DNA of 64,000 nucleotides from Aureicoccus marinus (GCF_002954325.1 NZ_MQVX01000001.1:15840-79839), one strand, 5' to 3'; positions 32,016-42,008 are shown, counted from the first letter of the stretch. Notes: generated by a model not told the origin, from the letters alone. Numbers and translations are program-made.

Positions 32016-33707
32016 ATGGCAGAGATTATAAAAATGCCCCGCTTGAGCGATACCATGGAAGAAGGTGTCGTGGCCAAGTGGTTGAAGCAAGTAGGTGATT
32101 CGGTCGAAGAAGGAGATATCCTTGCCGAGATCGAGACAGATAAAGCAACCATGGAGTTCGAATCCTTTTACGAGGGTACCCTTTTGCATATCGGTATTCA
32201 AGAAGGGGAAGGAGCTCCTGTTGACGCTCTTTTGGCCATTGTTGGAGAAGAGGGTGAAAATATTTCTGCCCTTCTCGGGGGAGGTGAGTCTCCTGCCGCT
32301 CCAGCCGGGAGTGTTATTGAAGAAGATTTTAGCGCAGAAGAGCAAAACAGTTTGGATTCTGCTTTGGGTCAAGCGACTTCTGAGCCAGCACCCGCTGCTG
32401 CTCCGGCTGCCATTCCAGAAGGGGTTGAAATCGTGAAAATGCCACGATTGAGTGACACCATGGAAGAGGGAACGGTCGCTTCCTGGCTAAAACAAGTGGG
32501 TGATGAGGTGGAAGAAGGAGATATCCTTGCCGAGATCGAGACCGATAAAGCAACAATGGAATTCGAGTCTTTCTACTCTGGAAAGCTCCTTCATATAGGT
32601 ATTCAAGAAGGAGAGTCAGCTCCTGTAGATTCTGTATTGGCTGTGATTGGACCAGACGGTACTGATGTTACTGCCGTTCTAGCAGGAGGAAGTGCTCCTG
32701 CCGCCGCTCCAACAGAGCCTGCCGCTCAAGAGGCCCCAACCGCTCCATCCGCTCCAGCTCCTGCTGCGCCTGCCGCAGCTCCTGCGCCTGCCGAGACTTC
32801 ATCTGGAGATCGTCTATTTGTTTCTCCGCTTGCTAAGAAAATGGCAGAAGAAAAAGGCATCAACCTGCAACAGGTTAAAGGAAGTGGAGACCACGGCAGA
32901 ATTGTGAAAAGAGATATTGAAACATTCGTGCCTGCAGTTAGTGCACCAGCACCGGTTGCTGCTCCTGTTGCCGCGACTGCTCCAGCTCCAGCTGCACCAG
33001 CACCGGTCAGTTTGCCTGGTGGTACCGAAGGATCTCGCGAAGAGAAAAATTCTCAAATGCGCAAGGTGATTGCTAAGCGTTTAGGAGAGTCCAAGTTCAG
33101 TGCACCGCACTATTACTTGACCATAGAGGTTGAAATGGATAACGCCATTACTTCCAGAAAGCAAATGAACAACCTGCCCAACACCAAAATTTCGTTTAAT
33201 GATATGGTGTTGAAGGCTTGTGCAATGGCCCTCTTGAAGCACCCTCAGGTCAACACCAGTTGGAATGGGGATACTACCCGTTACTACGACCACGTACACA
33301 TGGGTGTTGCCGTTGCCGTTGACGAAGGACTCGTCGTTCCTGTGCTAAAACATGCAGATCAAATGAATCTGAGCCAGATCAACGCCCAGGTCAAAGATAT
33401 GGCGGGTCGTGCTCGGGATAAGAAACTCACTCCTCAAGAAATGGAAGGCAGCACCTTTACGGTGTCAAACCTCGGGATGTTTGGTATTGTGGAATTCACC
33501 TCTATTATCAACCAGCCGAATTCCGCTATCCTTTCTGTTGGAGCTATTGTTCCTCGTCCAGTGGTGCGCGAAGGCGAAATCGTGGTGCGCAGCATCATGA
33601 AGCTGACCTTGGCTTGTGATCACCGTACGGTAGATGGCGCCACCGGGGCTCAGTTCCTGCAAACCGTCCAAGCGTATTTGGAGAATCCGGTTATGATGTT
33701 GGCCTAA
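32016..33707 (+). CDS. pdhC: Pyruvate dehydrogenase E2, dihydrolipoamide acetyltransferase
   Basis: A 563-aa acetyltransferase with two lipoyl domains (residues about 2-78 and 137-213; lipoyl lysines in ETDKATMEF at about 43 and 180), long Ala/Pro linkers, a peripheral subunit-binding domain (VSPLAKKMAEEKGINLQQVK) and a catalytic domain (TISFNDMVLKACAMAL, and ACDHRTVDGATGAQFLQ with the catalytic His and Asp). It transfers acetyl groups to CoA. The two lipoyl domains are nearly identical, even at DNA level. The operon ends with a terminator. Confidence 0.96.
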   Translation: MAEIIKMPRLSDTMEEGVVAKWLKQVGDSVEEGDILAEIETDKATMEFESFYEGTLLHIGIQEGEGAPVDALLAIVGEEGENISALLGGGESPAAPAGSVIEEDFSAEEQNSLDSALGQATSEPAPAAAPAAIPEGVEIVKMPRLSDTMEEGTVASWLKQVGDEVEEGDILAEIETDKATMEFESFYSGKLLHIGIQEGESAPVDSVLAVIGPDGTDVTAVLAGGSAPAAAPTEPAAQEAPTAPSAPAPAAPAAAPAPAETSSGDRLFVSPLAKKMAEEKGINLQQVKGSGDHGRIVKRDIETFVPAVSAPAPVAAPVAATAPAPAAPAPVSLPGGTEGSREEKNSQMRKVIAKRLGESKFSAPHYYLTIEVEMDNAITSRKQMNNLPNTKISFNDMVLKACAMALLKHPQVNTSWNGDTTRYYDHVHMGVAVAVDEGLVVPVLKHADQMNLSQINAQVKDMAGRARDKKLTPQEMEGSTFTVSNLGMFGIVEFTSIINQPNSAILSVGAIVPRPVVREGEIVVRSIMKLTLACDHRTVDGATGAQFLQTVQAYLENPVMMLA

Positions 33708-33723
33708 GTCATAAAAAGACGTG

Positions 33724-33756
33724 AAAAAAAGCACCTTCTGAAGGTGCTTTTTTATT
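33724..33756 (+). terminator. Terminator after pdhC
   Basis: GCACCTT-CTG-AAGGTGC stem-loop flanked by an A-run before and a T-run after, about 23 bases past the pdhC stop. Confidence 0.85.
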
Positions 33757-33784
33757 TTTATAGGCATCACAAACACACAAGAAA

Positions 33785-34764
33785 ATGAAACAATTGCTCA
33801 GCCTCTTCTCCGGTCTCCTCTTATTGGGAGCCTGCGGGAGTTCACAAAAGACCAGCAAAGAGCCTCAAGAAGTAGATCCTAGTACATCCCAAGAAGTGCA
33901 AACCCATATGGATTATTTGGCTGCGGACGCTTGGCTGGCCGGGAAGCCGGTACTCCCGGGATTGAATTGGCTGCAGTGTATATCGAAAACTTCTTCAAAA
34001 AGCACGGCATCCAACCTTACTACCCTGCTTTTCGGGATACCCTGACCAACTTTGAGCCGACGGCTTTTAATGTGGTGGGTTATTTGCCCGGTTCGGATCC
34101 TTCTTGGGATAAAGAAGCCATAATTATAGGAGCTCATTACGACCATATCGGGATGGGTAAACCTGTCGATGGAGACGAGATTGCCAATGGGGCCAACGAC
34201 AACGCCACCGGAACCACAACCGTTTTGGAGCTTGCTCGGTATTTCGCCCAACGCAATAACAACAAACGTCCTTTGATTTTTGTCCTATTTAGTGCTGAGG
34301 AAAAAGGCCTTCTCGGCTCAAGACATTTGGCGGCTAGAATGAAGAAAGAAGGGCTAAGCCCCTACTTGGTCTTGAATTTTGAAATGACAGGCGTTCCCAT
34401 GGCGGATAAGCCTTACCGAACCTATTTGACCGGATACAAAATGTCAGACCTGGCCCAAAAAATGAATGCTTATGCCGGGGAGGAATTGGTTGGTTTTTTA
34501 CCTACGGCAAAAGCCTACAACCTCTTTATGCGTTCTGATAATTACCCTTTTTACGAGGAATTTCAGATTCCGGCGCACACCTTTTCAACCTTTGATTTCA
34601 CCAATTTTGATCACTACCACCAAGTGGGGGATGAAGTCAACATCATGGATATGAATCACATGAGTGCATTGATCAATGCCATGGCTCCTTCGATAGAGCA
34701 ATTGATTAATGACGCGAGTAAAGTAAAAATGGTCGATGGCGACAATAGTAGTAACGGGATGTAG
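33785..34764 (+). pseudogene. M28 family zinc peptidase lipoprotein, frameshifted near 33930
   Basis: The first frame gives a lipoprotein signal (LLLLGACGSS) and THMDYLAADA, then leaves frame. The second continues LAGREAGTPGIELAAVYIEN, as in other M28 aminopeptidases (LxxDxLxGRxxGTPG). Metal-binding and catalytic segments follow: IIIGAHYDHIGMG, IANGANDNATGTTTVLELAR, FVLFSAEEKGLLGSRHLA and FDFTNFDHYHQVGDEVN. One base missing in GACGCTTGG (33928-33931) explains the break; restored length is about 326 aa. Location next to pdhC is common in Flavobacteriia. The SDR gene starts 29 bases before its stop. Confidence 0.82.
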
Positions 34765-35413
34765 CCGAGGGATTGGTTACGAGCTCATTCAAGTACTGAG
34801 CGAACAGGGGCACCGGGTTTTTGCCCTTTCCAGAAATCAAGGCCCAATCAATGATCTCAACCTCCAAGGGGTGGAAGGATTAGAATGCGATGTAGCGAAT
34901 GAGGCGCAGCTTCAACAGGTCAAGGATCGCTTGTCTTCTGAAGGACCAATCCATGCCTTGGTGCACAATGCAGGTCGCTTACTGAACAAGCCATTTCTGG
35001 AAATTGAGTCCGATGAGTTCGAGGAGGTCTACCGGGTGAATGTCTTTGGGGTGGCTCGTTTGACACAGCTCGTCCTTCCTCTGATGGATGGGGCAGGGCA
35101 TGTGGTCAACATCAGCTCTATAGGGGGTGTGCAAGGCAGTGTGAAGTTTCCCGGTCTTTCGGCCTACAGTTCGAGTAAAGCGGCCCTTATTGGCCTTACC
35201 GAGATGTGGGCAGAGGAATTCAAGGAAGAGGGTCCAGCCTTCAATTGCATCGCTCTGGGAGCGGTGCAGACCGAAATGCTGGAAGAGGCTTTTCCGGGTT
35301 ATCAGGCCCCTGTAGGTCCTCGTGCTGTAGCCGAGTACATTGCTCACTTTACCCTGACGGGTCAGGAATTGTACAACGGCAAAGTCTTACAACTGAGTAA
35401 GAGCGTTCCTTAG
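34736..35413 (+). CDS. Short-chain dehydrogenase/reductase
   Basis: A 225-aa classical SDR. The cofactor loop is IVVTGCSRGIGYELIQVL (TGxxxGIG), followed by LECDVANE, LVHNAGRLLNKP (NAG motif), VVNISSIGG with the catalytic Ser, and the YSSSKAAL catalytic Tyr-Lys motif. No signal peptide is present. The start overlaps the 3' end of the M28 peptidase gene by 29 bases, so the two are probably coupled. Substrate unknown. Confidence 0.9.
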   Translation: MATIVVTGCSRGIGYELIQVLSEQGHRVFALSRNQGPINDLNLQGVEGLECDVANEAQLQQVKDRLSSEGPIHALVHNAGRLLNKPFLEIESDEFEEVYRVNVFGVARLTQLVLPLMDGAGHVVNISSIGGVQGSVKFPGLSAYSSSKAALIGLTEMWAEEFKEEGPAFNCIALGAVQTEMLEEAFPGYQAPVGPRAVAEYIAHFTLTGQELYNGKVLQLSKSVP

Positions 35414-35438
35414 TAAAATATCCTTTACTTTGTATTCC

Positions 35439-36038
35439 ATGGAGGAAGTCTTGCAGCGCCATTTGCCCCCACAGGCCGTACAAAGCTGTATGGAATTGAT
35501 CAAAACGCATGGCGTTCATTTGAAGATCACTCCTTTGCGCAAAACACGCCACGGTGACTACCGCCGTTTAGCCGATGGCCGGCACCTGATAACCGTCAAT
35601 GCTTCCGGAAATCCCTACCGATTCTTAATAACCCTGATTCACGAAATAGCGCATTTGGTTGCCTTTGAACGCTACGGGAGAGGGATTAAGCCGCACGGGA
35701 AGGAGTGGAAGTATTGTTTTCAAAAATTAATGCTGCCTTTTATTCGCCCCGAGGTGTTTCCGCAAAAGTTGCTGCCCGTTTTGGCCAGGCACTTCAAGAA
35801 CCCGCGAGCGACCAGCAGTACCGATGCTCAACTGTCCCTGGCTCTCAAGGCTTTTGACCCCCAAGAATCCTCCCAATCCGTCATTCAGGAAATCCCTTTG
35901 GGATCTCAATTCAGAGCAGCCAATGGGAAGGTGTTTTTAAAAGGAAATAAGCGCGTGAAGCGTTATGAGTGTAAAGAGCTTCAAACCGGCCGCATGTACT
36001 TGTTCCAACCTCATGCAGAGGTGGAGCTGATTGCATAA
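35439..36038 (+). CDS. SprT-like zinc metalloprotease domain protein
   Basis: A 199-aa protein with the SprT-like motif LIHEIAHLVAFERYGRGI, in which HExxH binds zinc, then KPHGKEWKYCFQKLM with the third ligand His. The C-terminal part (GSQFRAANGKVFLKGNKRVK, then YECKELQTGRMYLF) resembles the zinc-ribbon-like tail of SprT proteins with the cysteines mostly lost. The ATG at 35439 is preferred over a TTG three codons upstream. SprT/Spartan-like proteases in eukaryotes cleave DNA-protein crosslinks; the bacterial role is uncertain. Confidence 0.85.
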   Translation: MEEVLQRHLPPQAVQSCMELIKTHGVHLKITPLRKTRHGDYRRLADGRHLITVNASGNPYRFLITLIHEIAHLVAFERYGRGIKPHGKEWKYCFQKLMLPFIRPEVFPQKLLPVLARHFKNPRATSSTDAQLSLALKAFDPQESSQSVIQEIPLGSQFRAANGKVFLKGNKRVKRYECKELQTGRMYLFQPHAEVELIA

Positions 36039-36094
36039 TTTTTATACAGTTTTGGAGTTAGCAGATAGAAACCAACAATAAAATAGAAAAAGAA

Positions 36095-37174
36095 ATGAAT
36101 TCAAATTATTACGCAGTGCTTATGGCAGGTGGTGTGGGATCGAGATTTTGGCCCGTCAGTACCTCGACTTATCCCAAGCAGTTTCACGATATGCTGGGAA
36201 GCGGCGACACTTTGATTCAGAAAACATTTAAGCGGTTGAACCGATTTATTCCGGCAGAGAATATCTTGATCTTGACCAATGTAGCTTATAACGATATCGT
36301 TTTGGAGCAGCTGCCGGCTGTTAAGCCTGAGCAAGTCGTACTGGAACCGGCGATGCGCAATACCGCACCTTGTATACTTTATGCCGCCCTCAAGATTCAG
36401 AAGATGAATCCAAATGCCGTAATGATCGTGGCACCCAGTGATCACTGGATAGAAGATGAGGCAGCTTTTGAGCGCGATGTGAAGCAGTGTTTTGATAAAT
36501 GTGAAAAGGAGGAAGTCCTCTGTACATTGGGTATTCAGCCGACCTTTCCCAATACCGGTTTTGGGTATATCGAATTTGACAAGCAGAGTCCTGAAGGACT
36601 TAAGAATGTGGTTCAATTTAGAGAGAAGCCAGACATCGAGACGGCGAGAGAATTTTTGACTCAAGGGAATTTCTTGTGGAATGCGGGGATTTTTATGTGG
36701 AGCGTAAACTGCATTGTGAATGCCTTCGAAAAACACCAGCCAAGCCAACACGCCCTTTTCTGCTCGGGAAACGAGGTGTATAATACTTCGGAAGAACAGG
36801 CTTTTATCGATGAGAATTACCCTAAGGCAGAGAATATCTCGATCGATTACGCTATTTTAGAACAGGCCGAGGCGATCTATACCCTCCCTGCCACCTTTGA
36901 TTGGAACGACCTGGGAACCTGGGGAGCGCTCTATGACAAGCTGGATAAGGACCAGTATCAGAATGCCGTTGTACAGGGCCGAACCGTTCTTAAAGACTCC
37001 AAGGGCAACTTGGTAAGAAGCAGTGCCAATCGCATTGTTGTGTTGGACGGGCTAGAAGATTTTATCGTCGTAGATCACGACGAAGTGCTCTTGATTTTCC
37101 CCAAATCAAAGCAACAAGAGATCAAACAAATTCGCAACGAAGTAAAAGACGAATTTGGGGATCATTATGCTTAG
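36095..37174 (+). CDS. manC: Mannose-1-phosphate guanylyltransferase
   Basis: A 359-aa nucleotidyltransferase. The signature is AVLMAGGVGSRFWPVSTSTY PKQ, with the pyrophosphorylase motif GGxGxRxWP; then EPAMRNTAPCILYAALKI, MIVAPSDHWIED, TGFGYIEFD, FREKPDIETAREFLTQGNFL (sugar-phosphate binding FxEKP) and TFDWNDLGTWGALYD. It makes GDP-mannose from GTP and mannose-1-phosphate for surface glycans. There is no fused isomerase domain. DUF389 follows after 6 bases. Confidence 0.94.
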   Translation: MNSNYYAVLMAGGVGSRFWPVSTSTYPKQFHDMLGSGDTLIQKTFKRLNRFIPAENILILTNVAYNDIVLEQLPAVKPEQVVLEPAMRNTAPCILYAALKIQKMNPNAVMIVAPSDHWIEDEAAFERDVKQCFDKCEKEEVLCTLGIQPTFPNTGFGYIEFDKQSPEGLKNVVQFREKPDIETAREFLTQGNFLWNAGIFMWSVNCIVNAFEKHQPSQHALFCSGNEVYNTSEEQAFIDENYPKAENISIDYAILEQAEAIYTLPATFDWNDLGTWGALYDKLDKDQYQNAVVQGRTVLKDSKGNLVRSSANRIVVLDGLEDFIVVDHDEVLLIFPKSKQQEIKQIRNEVKDEFGDHYA

Positions 37175-37180
37175 AACCCT

Positions 37181-38635
37181 ATGAGTGAACATCTATTCGC
37201 TGGGCCGCAAGGACCCAAGGGCGATGAAACGCCAGAATCCACAGAAGAGGTAAAGAAGGACTTTAAAGGATTTGTAGAAAGTTCCCGGAAGTTTTTGCAA
37301 GAGCTTTTGGAACTGAGGTCCAATACAGATCAAGCGGCCACCCGGGAATCCATTATTGCGGATATCCCCTTTAAAGGCCATACCTCCTGGATTTTGATTT
37401 GTTCCATCTTTATCGCCTCTATTGGGTTGAATGCAGATTCCACAGCAGTAGTGATCGGAGCGATGTTAATCTCTCCACTTATGGGGCCTATTCTGGGTAC
37501 CGGAATGTCTTTGGCGATCAACGATATTGATCTGATGCGCCGTTCCCTGCGGAACTTCCTGGTTATGGTCGTCTTGAGTGTCCTGACCGCTTTTTTGTTC
37601 TTCGCTATTTTTCCGCTTAGAGATGAGTCTTCCGAACTCTTGGCTCGAACCAAGCCGGACATTCGGGATGTGCTGATCGCCTTTTTTGGTGGATTAGCAC
37701 TCGTCATTGCCCGCGCGAAGAAGGGAACCATCGCCAGCGTGATATTTGGGGTAGCGATTGCGACCGCCCTGATGCCACCCCTCTGTACAGTGGGTTATGG
37801 ACTGGCTGTCCGCCGATTCGACTTTGCCTTGCAGGCCATGTACCTCTTTACCATTAACAGTGTCTTCATTGCTTTGGCAACCTATGTAGTAATCAAGTAC
37901 CTGCGATTTCCGATGGTGCGTTATGCCAATTCCCAGCGCCGTCGATTAATCGCCCGCATGATTACCATTGTCGGTTTTGGAGTGATGATCTTTCCGGTCT
38001 ATACCTTCTACAAGGTTTTGCAAGAGTCTTTGTTTGAGCAACAGGCGCGAGAATTCCTAAAGGAAACAGCAGAAACACACCCTTATCAGGGCAGCACCCG
38101 ATACGAGGAAGACCTGACCAAGATCGAATACAACTCAGAAGAAGGCTCTTTAATTGAAATTACCCTACTGGGTAAGGAAGGGGTAGACGAAGAGGTCGAA
38201 AATGCCTGGAGAGCCAAACTGCAGAAGTTCGATCGTCTGGAAAGCTGTTCTTTCCAAATCTTTCAGGGAGGGGAAGGGCAGGCGGCCAAGGACTATCAGT
38301 ACTTGCAGGAACTTTATACCAACCAAAAGGAAACCATGAGCTCCAAGGAGGATCGCATTCGCGTTCTTGAAGAAGAAGTAGGTCGTTTACGAGCTAGGAC
38401 TTTTGAGGAGTTCGATTTTAGCCAGATCAGCAAAGAAAGCCTGATTAACTACCCGGATTTGGCCAGTTTGCGCTTTGCTTATGTTCAACAGTTTGATGTG
38501 CAGAAACAGGTCAAAGACAGCCTGCCTGTACTCGATACCCTCCCTGTTTTTGAGGTGCGTTGGAAAGAAAGCCTTAAAGCGGCTGATCAGCCAAAACAGT
38601 GGAACAAATGCAAAAATGGCTACAAGAGCGTTTAG
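37181..38635 (+). CDS. DUF389 family membrane protein, last codons frameshifted
   Basis: A 484-aa inner-membrane protein of the DUF389 family (TIGR00341 type). A cytoplasmic N-terminus (1-65) precedes about six helices with the family segments LNADSTAVVIGAMLISPLMG and GVAIATALMPPLCTVGYGLA. The C-terminal 200 residues form a soluble helical domain. The frame ends in QWNKCKNGYKSV, but adding one G at 38601-38602 gives WEQMQKWLQERLANKKIQVI and a stop at 38676. That end shares a 4-base stop overlap with the converging ABC gene, as seen elsewhere in this window, so the longer end is probably right. Function unknown. Confidence 0.88.
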   Translation: MSEHLFAGPQGPKGDETPESTEEVKKDFKGFVESSRKFLQELLELRSNTDQAATRESIIADIPFKGHTSWILICSIFIASIGLNADSTAVVIGAMLISPLMGPILGTGMSLAINDIDLMRRSLRNFLVMVVLSVLTAFLFFAIFPLRDESSELLARTKPDIRDVLIAFFGGLALVIARAKKGTIASVIFGVAIATALMPPLCTVGYGLAVRRFDFALQAMYLFTINSVFIALATYVVIKYLRFPMVRYANSQRRRLIARMITIVGFGVMIFPVYTFYKVLQESLFEQQAREFLKETAETHPYQGSTRYEEDLTKIEYNSEEGSLIEITLLGKEGVDEEVENAWRAKLQKFDRLESCSFQIFQGGEGQAAKDYQYLQELYTNQKETMSSKEDRIRVLEEEVGRLRARTFEEFDFSQISKESLINYPDLASLRFAYVQQFDVQKQVKDSLPVLDTLPVFEVRWKESLKAADQPKQWNKCKNGYKSV

Positions 38636-38672
38636 CGAATAAGAAAATTCAGGTGATTACCCTCTCCAACCT

Positions 38673-39440
38673 TTAGTTGCGTTCTTCGATATACATCTGA
38701 CGTACCTTCTTGAAGAGCTCTGAAGAGTATACAAAATCAGTAACCGCTTGGTTGTCGGTTTTAAAGATCTCTTTGTTGGTTCCTTCCCAAGCCTTTAATC
38801 CATCTTTGAGGAAAAGAATTTTTTGTCCGATCTCCATGACCGAGTTCATGTCGTGGGTATTGATGACCGTGGTGATGTTGTATTCCTGGGTAATTTCCTG
38901 AATCAGATTATCAATTAAAATAGCCGTTTTGGGATCTAGTCCAGAGTTGGGTTCATCACAGAATAGAAAGTTGGGATTCATCACAATAGCCCGTGCAATG
39001 GCGACACGCTTTTGCATCCCACCTGAGATTTCGGCCGGAAATTTTTTGTGGGCATCAATGAGGTTCACCCTCTCGAGAACGGCATCTACGCGGTCCTTCA
39101 TTTCGCCCTTACTCTGGTTGGTAAACATCTCTAAGGGGAAAGTAACGTTTCCTTCCACCGTCAAGGAATCAAATAGGGCACTGCCCTGAAAGACCATCCC
39201 CATATTTTGTCGGAGTTCTCGGCGATCTGCCTTGTTGAGGTCTGCATAGCGGTCTCCGTCGTAAATAATGCTTCCCTCTTCCGGCTCGAAAAGACCCAAA
39301 AGACACTTGAGGAAAACCGTTTTACCCGAACCACTCTGACCGATGATCAGGTTCGTCTTGCCTTGCTCAAAGGTGGTTGAAATCCCTTTGAGTACGTGGA
39401 ACTCTCCGAAGGACTTGTGTATGTTATCGACTTCGATCAT
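38673..39440 (-). CDS. mlaF: ABC transporter ATP-binding protein (MlaF-like)
   Basis: A 255-aa ATPase. Walker A is IIGQSGSGKTVFLKCLLG, the Q-loop is in MGMVFQGSALFDSLTVEGNV, the signature SGGMQKRVAIARAI and Walker B FLFCDEPNSGLDP, followed by the H-loop in VINTHDMNSVMEIG. The FQGSALFDSLTV and DEPNSGLDP segments are typical of the Mla/Ttg2 group. It energises phospholipid transport for outer-membrane lipid asymmetry with the permease encoded by the gene just upstream (ATGA overlap). Start at 39440 is chosen by that overlap and by the family N-terminus MIEVDNIHKSFG. Confidence 0.9.
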   Translation of the reverse strand: MIEVDNIHKSFGEFHVLKGISTTFEQGKTNLIIGQSGSGKTVFLKCLLGLFEPEEGSIIYDGDRYADLNKADRRELRQNMGMVFQGSALFDSLTVEGNVTFPLEMFTNQSKGEMKDRVDAVLERVNLIDAHKKFPAEISGGMQKRVAIARAIVMNPNFLFCDEPNSGLDPKTAILIDNLIQEITQEYNITTVINTHDMNSVMEIGQKILFLKDGLKAWEGTNKEIFKTDNQAVTDFVYSSELFKKVRQMYIEERN

Positions 39441-40173
39441 CCGAGCAAGAGTTGGGTTAGGGTATAGTTGAGAATGATAATAACCACAGAGGTCCAAACA
39501 AAGGAAGTTGTGGCGGCCTTTCCTACTTCAAGAGCTCCACCTTTCATGTAGTAGCCGTGAAACGAAGGAACCGTGGCGATCACAAAGGCAAAGACCAGGG
39601 TCTTGATCATGGCATAGGTGACATGAAAAGGAATGAAATCAATCTGTAATCCTTTGGTGAACTCCGCACTTGGGGCAAACTCTCCAAAAACGGCGGCTAC
39701 CCATCCACCCAATATGCCCACATACATGGCAATGGCGACAGCAAAAGGATACATCATCATCGCGATAATCTTCGGAAAGACCAGGTAATTGATCGAGTTG
39801 ACTCCCATAACTTCCAAGGCGTCAATCTGCTCGGTTACCCGCATGGTTCCAATACTCGAAGTGATGTAGGATCAACTTTTCCGGCCATGATGATGGAGGT
39901 GAAAGTGGGGGCAAATTCCAGAATTACCGATTGGCGGGTGGCAAAGCCAATCAGGGCTTTGGGTAAAAAAGGAGAAGTGAGGTTCAGAGCCGTTTGTATG
40001 GTGACAACTCCCCCGATAAAGAAAGCAATGAATACAATGATTCCCATGGAACCATAGATCAGTTCGTCGATTTCTTTAAAAATGAGGTTCCGCATGATGC
40101 CCCATTTGGTGCGCTTACGGAAGACCTCAAAGATCATTAAAAAGTACTTGCCAATGGCTTCGATATACTTCAT
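39437..40173 (-). pseudogene. mlaE: MlaE-family ABC permease, frameshifted near 39873
   Basis: The first frame (from 40173) reads AIGKYFLMIFEVFRKRTKWG, IVFIAFFIGGVVTIQTALNL and SVILEFAPTFTSIIMAGKV, then goes out of frame. The second resumes SYITSSIGTMRVTEQIDALE and VMGVNSINYLVFPKIIAMMM through the last helices. Restoring one base in GTTGATCC (about 39873) gives the family signature GKVGS-I-SSIGTMRVTEQIDALEVMG and a normal 245-aa permease. The stop overlaps the ATG of the ATP-binding gene. Because this gene is usually conserved, the break is more likely a sequencing error. Confidence 0.85.
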
Positions 40174-40313
40174 GCCTTGCTTCTGGGGTCAGAATCAAAA
40201 ATACACATTATGACCGGCTTTTAACCTTGTCTTTAAGTTAGATCTGACGGAAGGAGTAGATTTGTAAAAGTATTGCTGCATTGTCAGTGAATGCCCAACC
40301 CAAACACAAGAAA

Positions 40314-42008
40314 ATGAAAAAATACGCCCTACTGGCCTTGGTTGTGCTTTTTGCAACGACCAAAGGCGCAGCGCAGCGCAAGAGAAAACGCCAAAAGGAG
40401 CAGATCCAAAAAGAGGTGATGTCTACCCCCGCCGAAATGGGTTTTGAAAAGCATCCCAAACTCATTGTGGGTCTTATCGTAGATCAAATGCGCTACGACT
40501 ACCTCACCCGCTTTTGGAACCGCTATGGTGAAGGCGGGTTTAAGCGTTTAGTGCGTCAGGGATTTAATGCCAAGAACCACCATTTCAATTACGCACCGAC
40601 CAGTACGGGGCCAGGGCATGCTTCGGTCTATACCGGGGCAAGTCCGTCGAGTCACGGGGTGATCGGGAACAACTGGTACAGCAAAGTACTCGGGCGCTGG
40701 GTTTACTGCGCAGGAGACAGCAATTACCAAACCGTTGGAAGTACCTCCAACGCGGGTAAAATGTCGCCTCACCGCATGCAGACCACCACGATGACTGATC
40801 AGTTGCGCCTACATACCCAGCAAAGAGGAAAGGTGATCGCCGTGGCGATTAAGGACAGAGGAGCGGTGCTACCGGGTGGGCATTCCGCCAATGCGGCCTA
40901 CTGGTTCGAAGGAGGAGCCTCCGGCAATTGGATCAGCAGCAGCTATTATATGGAGGAGTTGCCTACGTGGGTTAAGGCCTGGAATGATTCGGATGCCGTA
41001 GAGCAGTACAAAAAGGATTGGACGACCCTGGAACCTGTCGAAACTTATACAGAAAGCGGAACGGATGTGAACGCCTATGAAGGCTTTTTTAAAGGGGAAA
41101 AAGACAGCGGTTTTCCGCATAAATTGAGCAAGTATTGGGAGTTTAACGGGCAGTTCAGCATGCTGCGCGCCACTCCTTACGGAAACAGCCTGACCATGGA
41201 TTTTGCTCTGGAAGCCCTGAAGCAAGAAGAATTGGGGCAAGACAAAGACACCGACTTTTTGGCGGTGAGTTTTTCGAGTACGGATTATGCGGGTCACTTT
41301 TTTGGAGTCAACTCCAAGGAAGTGCAAGACGTGTACATGCGTTTGGACAAAGAGATTGAGCGTCTGCTCAATACACTTGACGCTCAGGTAGGAGAAGGGG
41401 AGTACACCCTTTTCTTGACGGCGGATCACGGAGCTATTCACGTACCGACTTATCTAAAGGATCAAAAATTGCCGGGGGATTACTGGGATAAAAGTGCCAT
41501 GAGGGAAAAATTGACCTCCTTTTTGGAAGAGCAGTACGGAACCGATAAGGTCGTGAGTGAAGTGGGGTATAGCGATGTCTTTTTGAATCGCCCTGTTCTG
41601 GACAGTTTGGATTTGGAACTCGATGACGTACAGGAAGAAATTGCCGAGCACTTTTTGTCGTATGAACAAGTCTACAAGGTCTATACCGGTACCCAACTCT
41701 GGGAGCAGGATTACAGCAGAGGTCTGGCGAGAACCGTACAGAATGGCTGGCATCAAAAGCGCTCAGGCGACGTAATCTTCTTATTTAATCCGGGGGTTAT
41801 CGATTACCCAAGAACCGGTTCTACGCACGGGTCCGCTATGATTTATGATACCCATGTTCCGCTCTTGTTTTATGGAGCAGGGATTCGTTCCGGTTCTACG
41901 GCGGAGCGTACAGAGATCCCGGATATCGCCCCGACGATTTCGGTTTTGATCGGGATGGCTTTTCCGAGCGGTACAACCGGCCAGCCGATCAGTGCTGTTT
42001 TGAAGTAA
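40314..42008 (+). CDS. pafA: PafA-type alkaline phosphatase
   Basis: A 564-aa periplasmic phosphatase of the PafA family in the alkaline phosphatase superfamily. The signal peptide ends near KGAAQ. The first metal-site Asp is in VGLIVDQMRYDYLTR, and the catalytic Thr lies in NYAPTSTGPGHASVYTG. Later metal ligands are in FSSTDYAGHFFG and FLTADHGAIHVP, and the last His is in GSTHGSAMIYDTHVPLLFYG. PafA hydrolyses phosphomonoesters for phosphate supply and is typical of Flavobacteriia. The start at 40314 gives the expected signal. The 3' end overlaps the converging GT2 gene by 20 bases. Confidence 0.92.
   Translation: MKKYALLALVVLFATTKGAAQRKRKRQKEQIQKEVMSTPAEMGFEKHPKLIVGLIVDQMRYDYLTRFWNRYGEGGFKRLVRQGFNAKNHHFNYAPTSTGPGHASVYTGASPSSHGVIGNNWYSKVLGRWVYCAGDSNYQTVGSTSNAGKMSPHRMQTTTMTDQLRLHTQQRGKVIAVAIKDRGAVLPGGHSANAAYWFEGGASGNWISSSYYMEELPTWVKAWNDSDAVEQYKKDWTTLEPVETYTESGTDVNAYEGFFKGEKDSGFPHKLSKYWEFNGQFSMLRATPYGNSLTMDFALEALKQEELGQDKDTDFLAVSFSSTDYAGHFFGVNSKEVQDVYMRLDKEIERLLNTLDAQVGEGEYTLFLTADHGAIHVPTYLKDQKLPGDYWDKSAMREKLTSFLEEQYGTDKVVSEVGYSDVFLNRPVLDSLDLELDDVQEEIAEHFLSYEQVYKVYTGTQLWEQDYSRGLARTVQNGWHQKRSGDVIFLFNPGVIDYPRTGSTHGSAMIYDTHVPLLFYGAGIRSGSTAERTEIPDIAPTISVLIGMAFPSGTTGQPISAVLK

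Noticed and set aside
32692-32907. Leu/Pro-rich frame inside pdhC
   Set aside because: It is a shadow of the Ala/Pro linker region in another frame.
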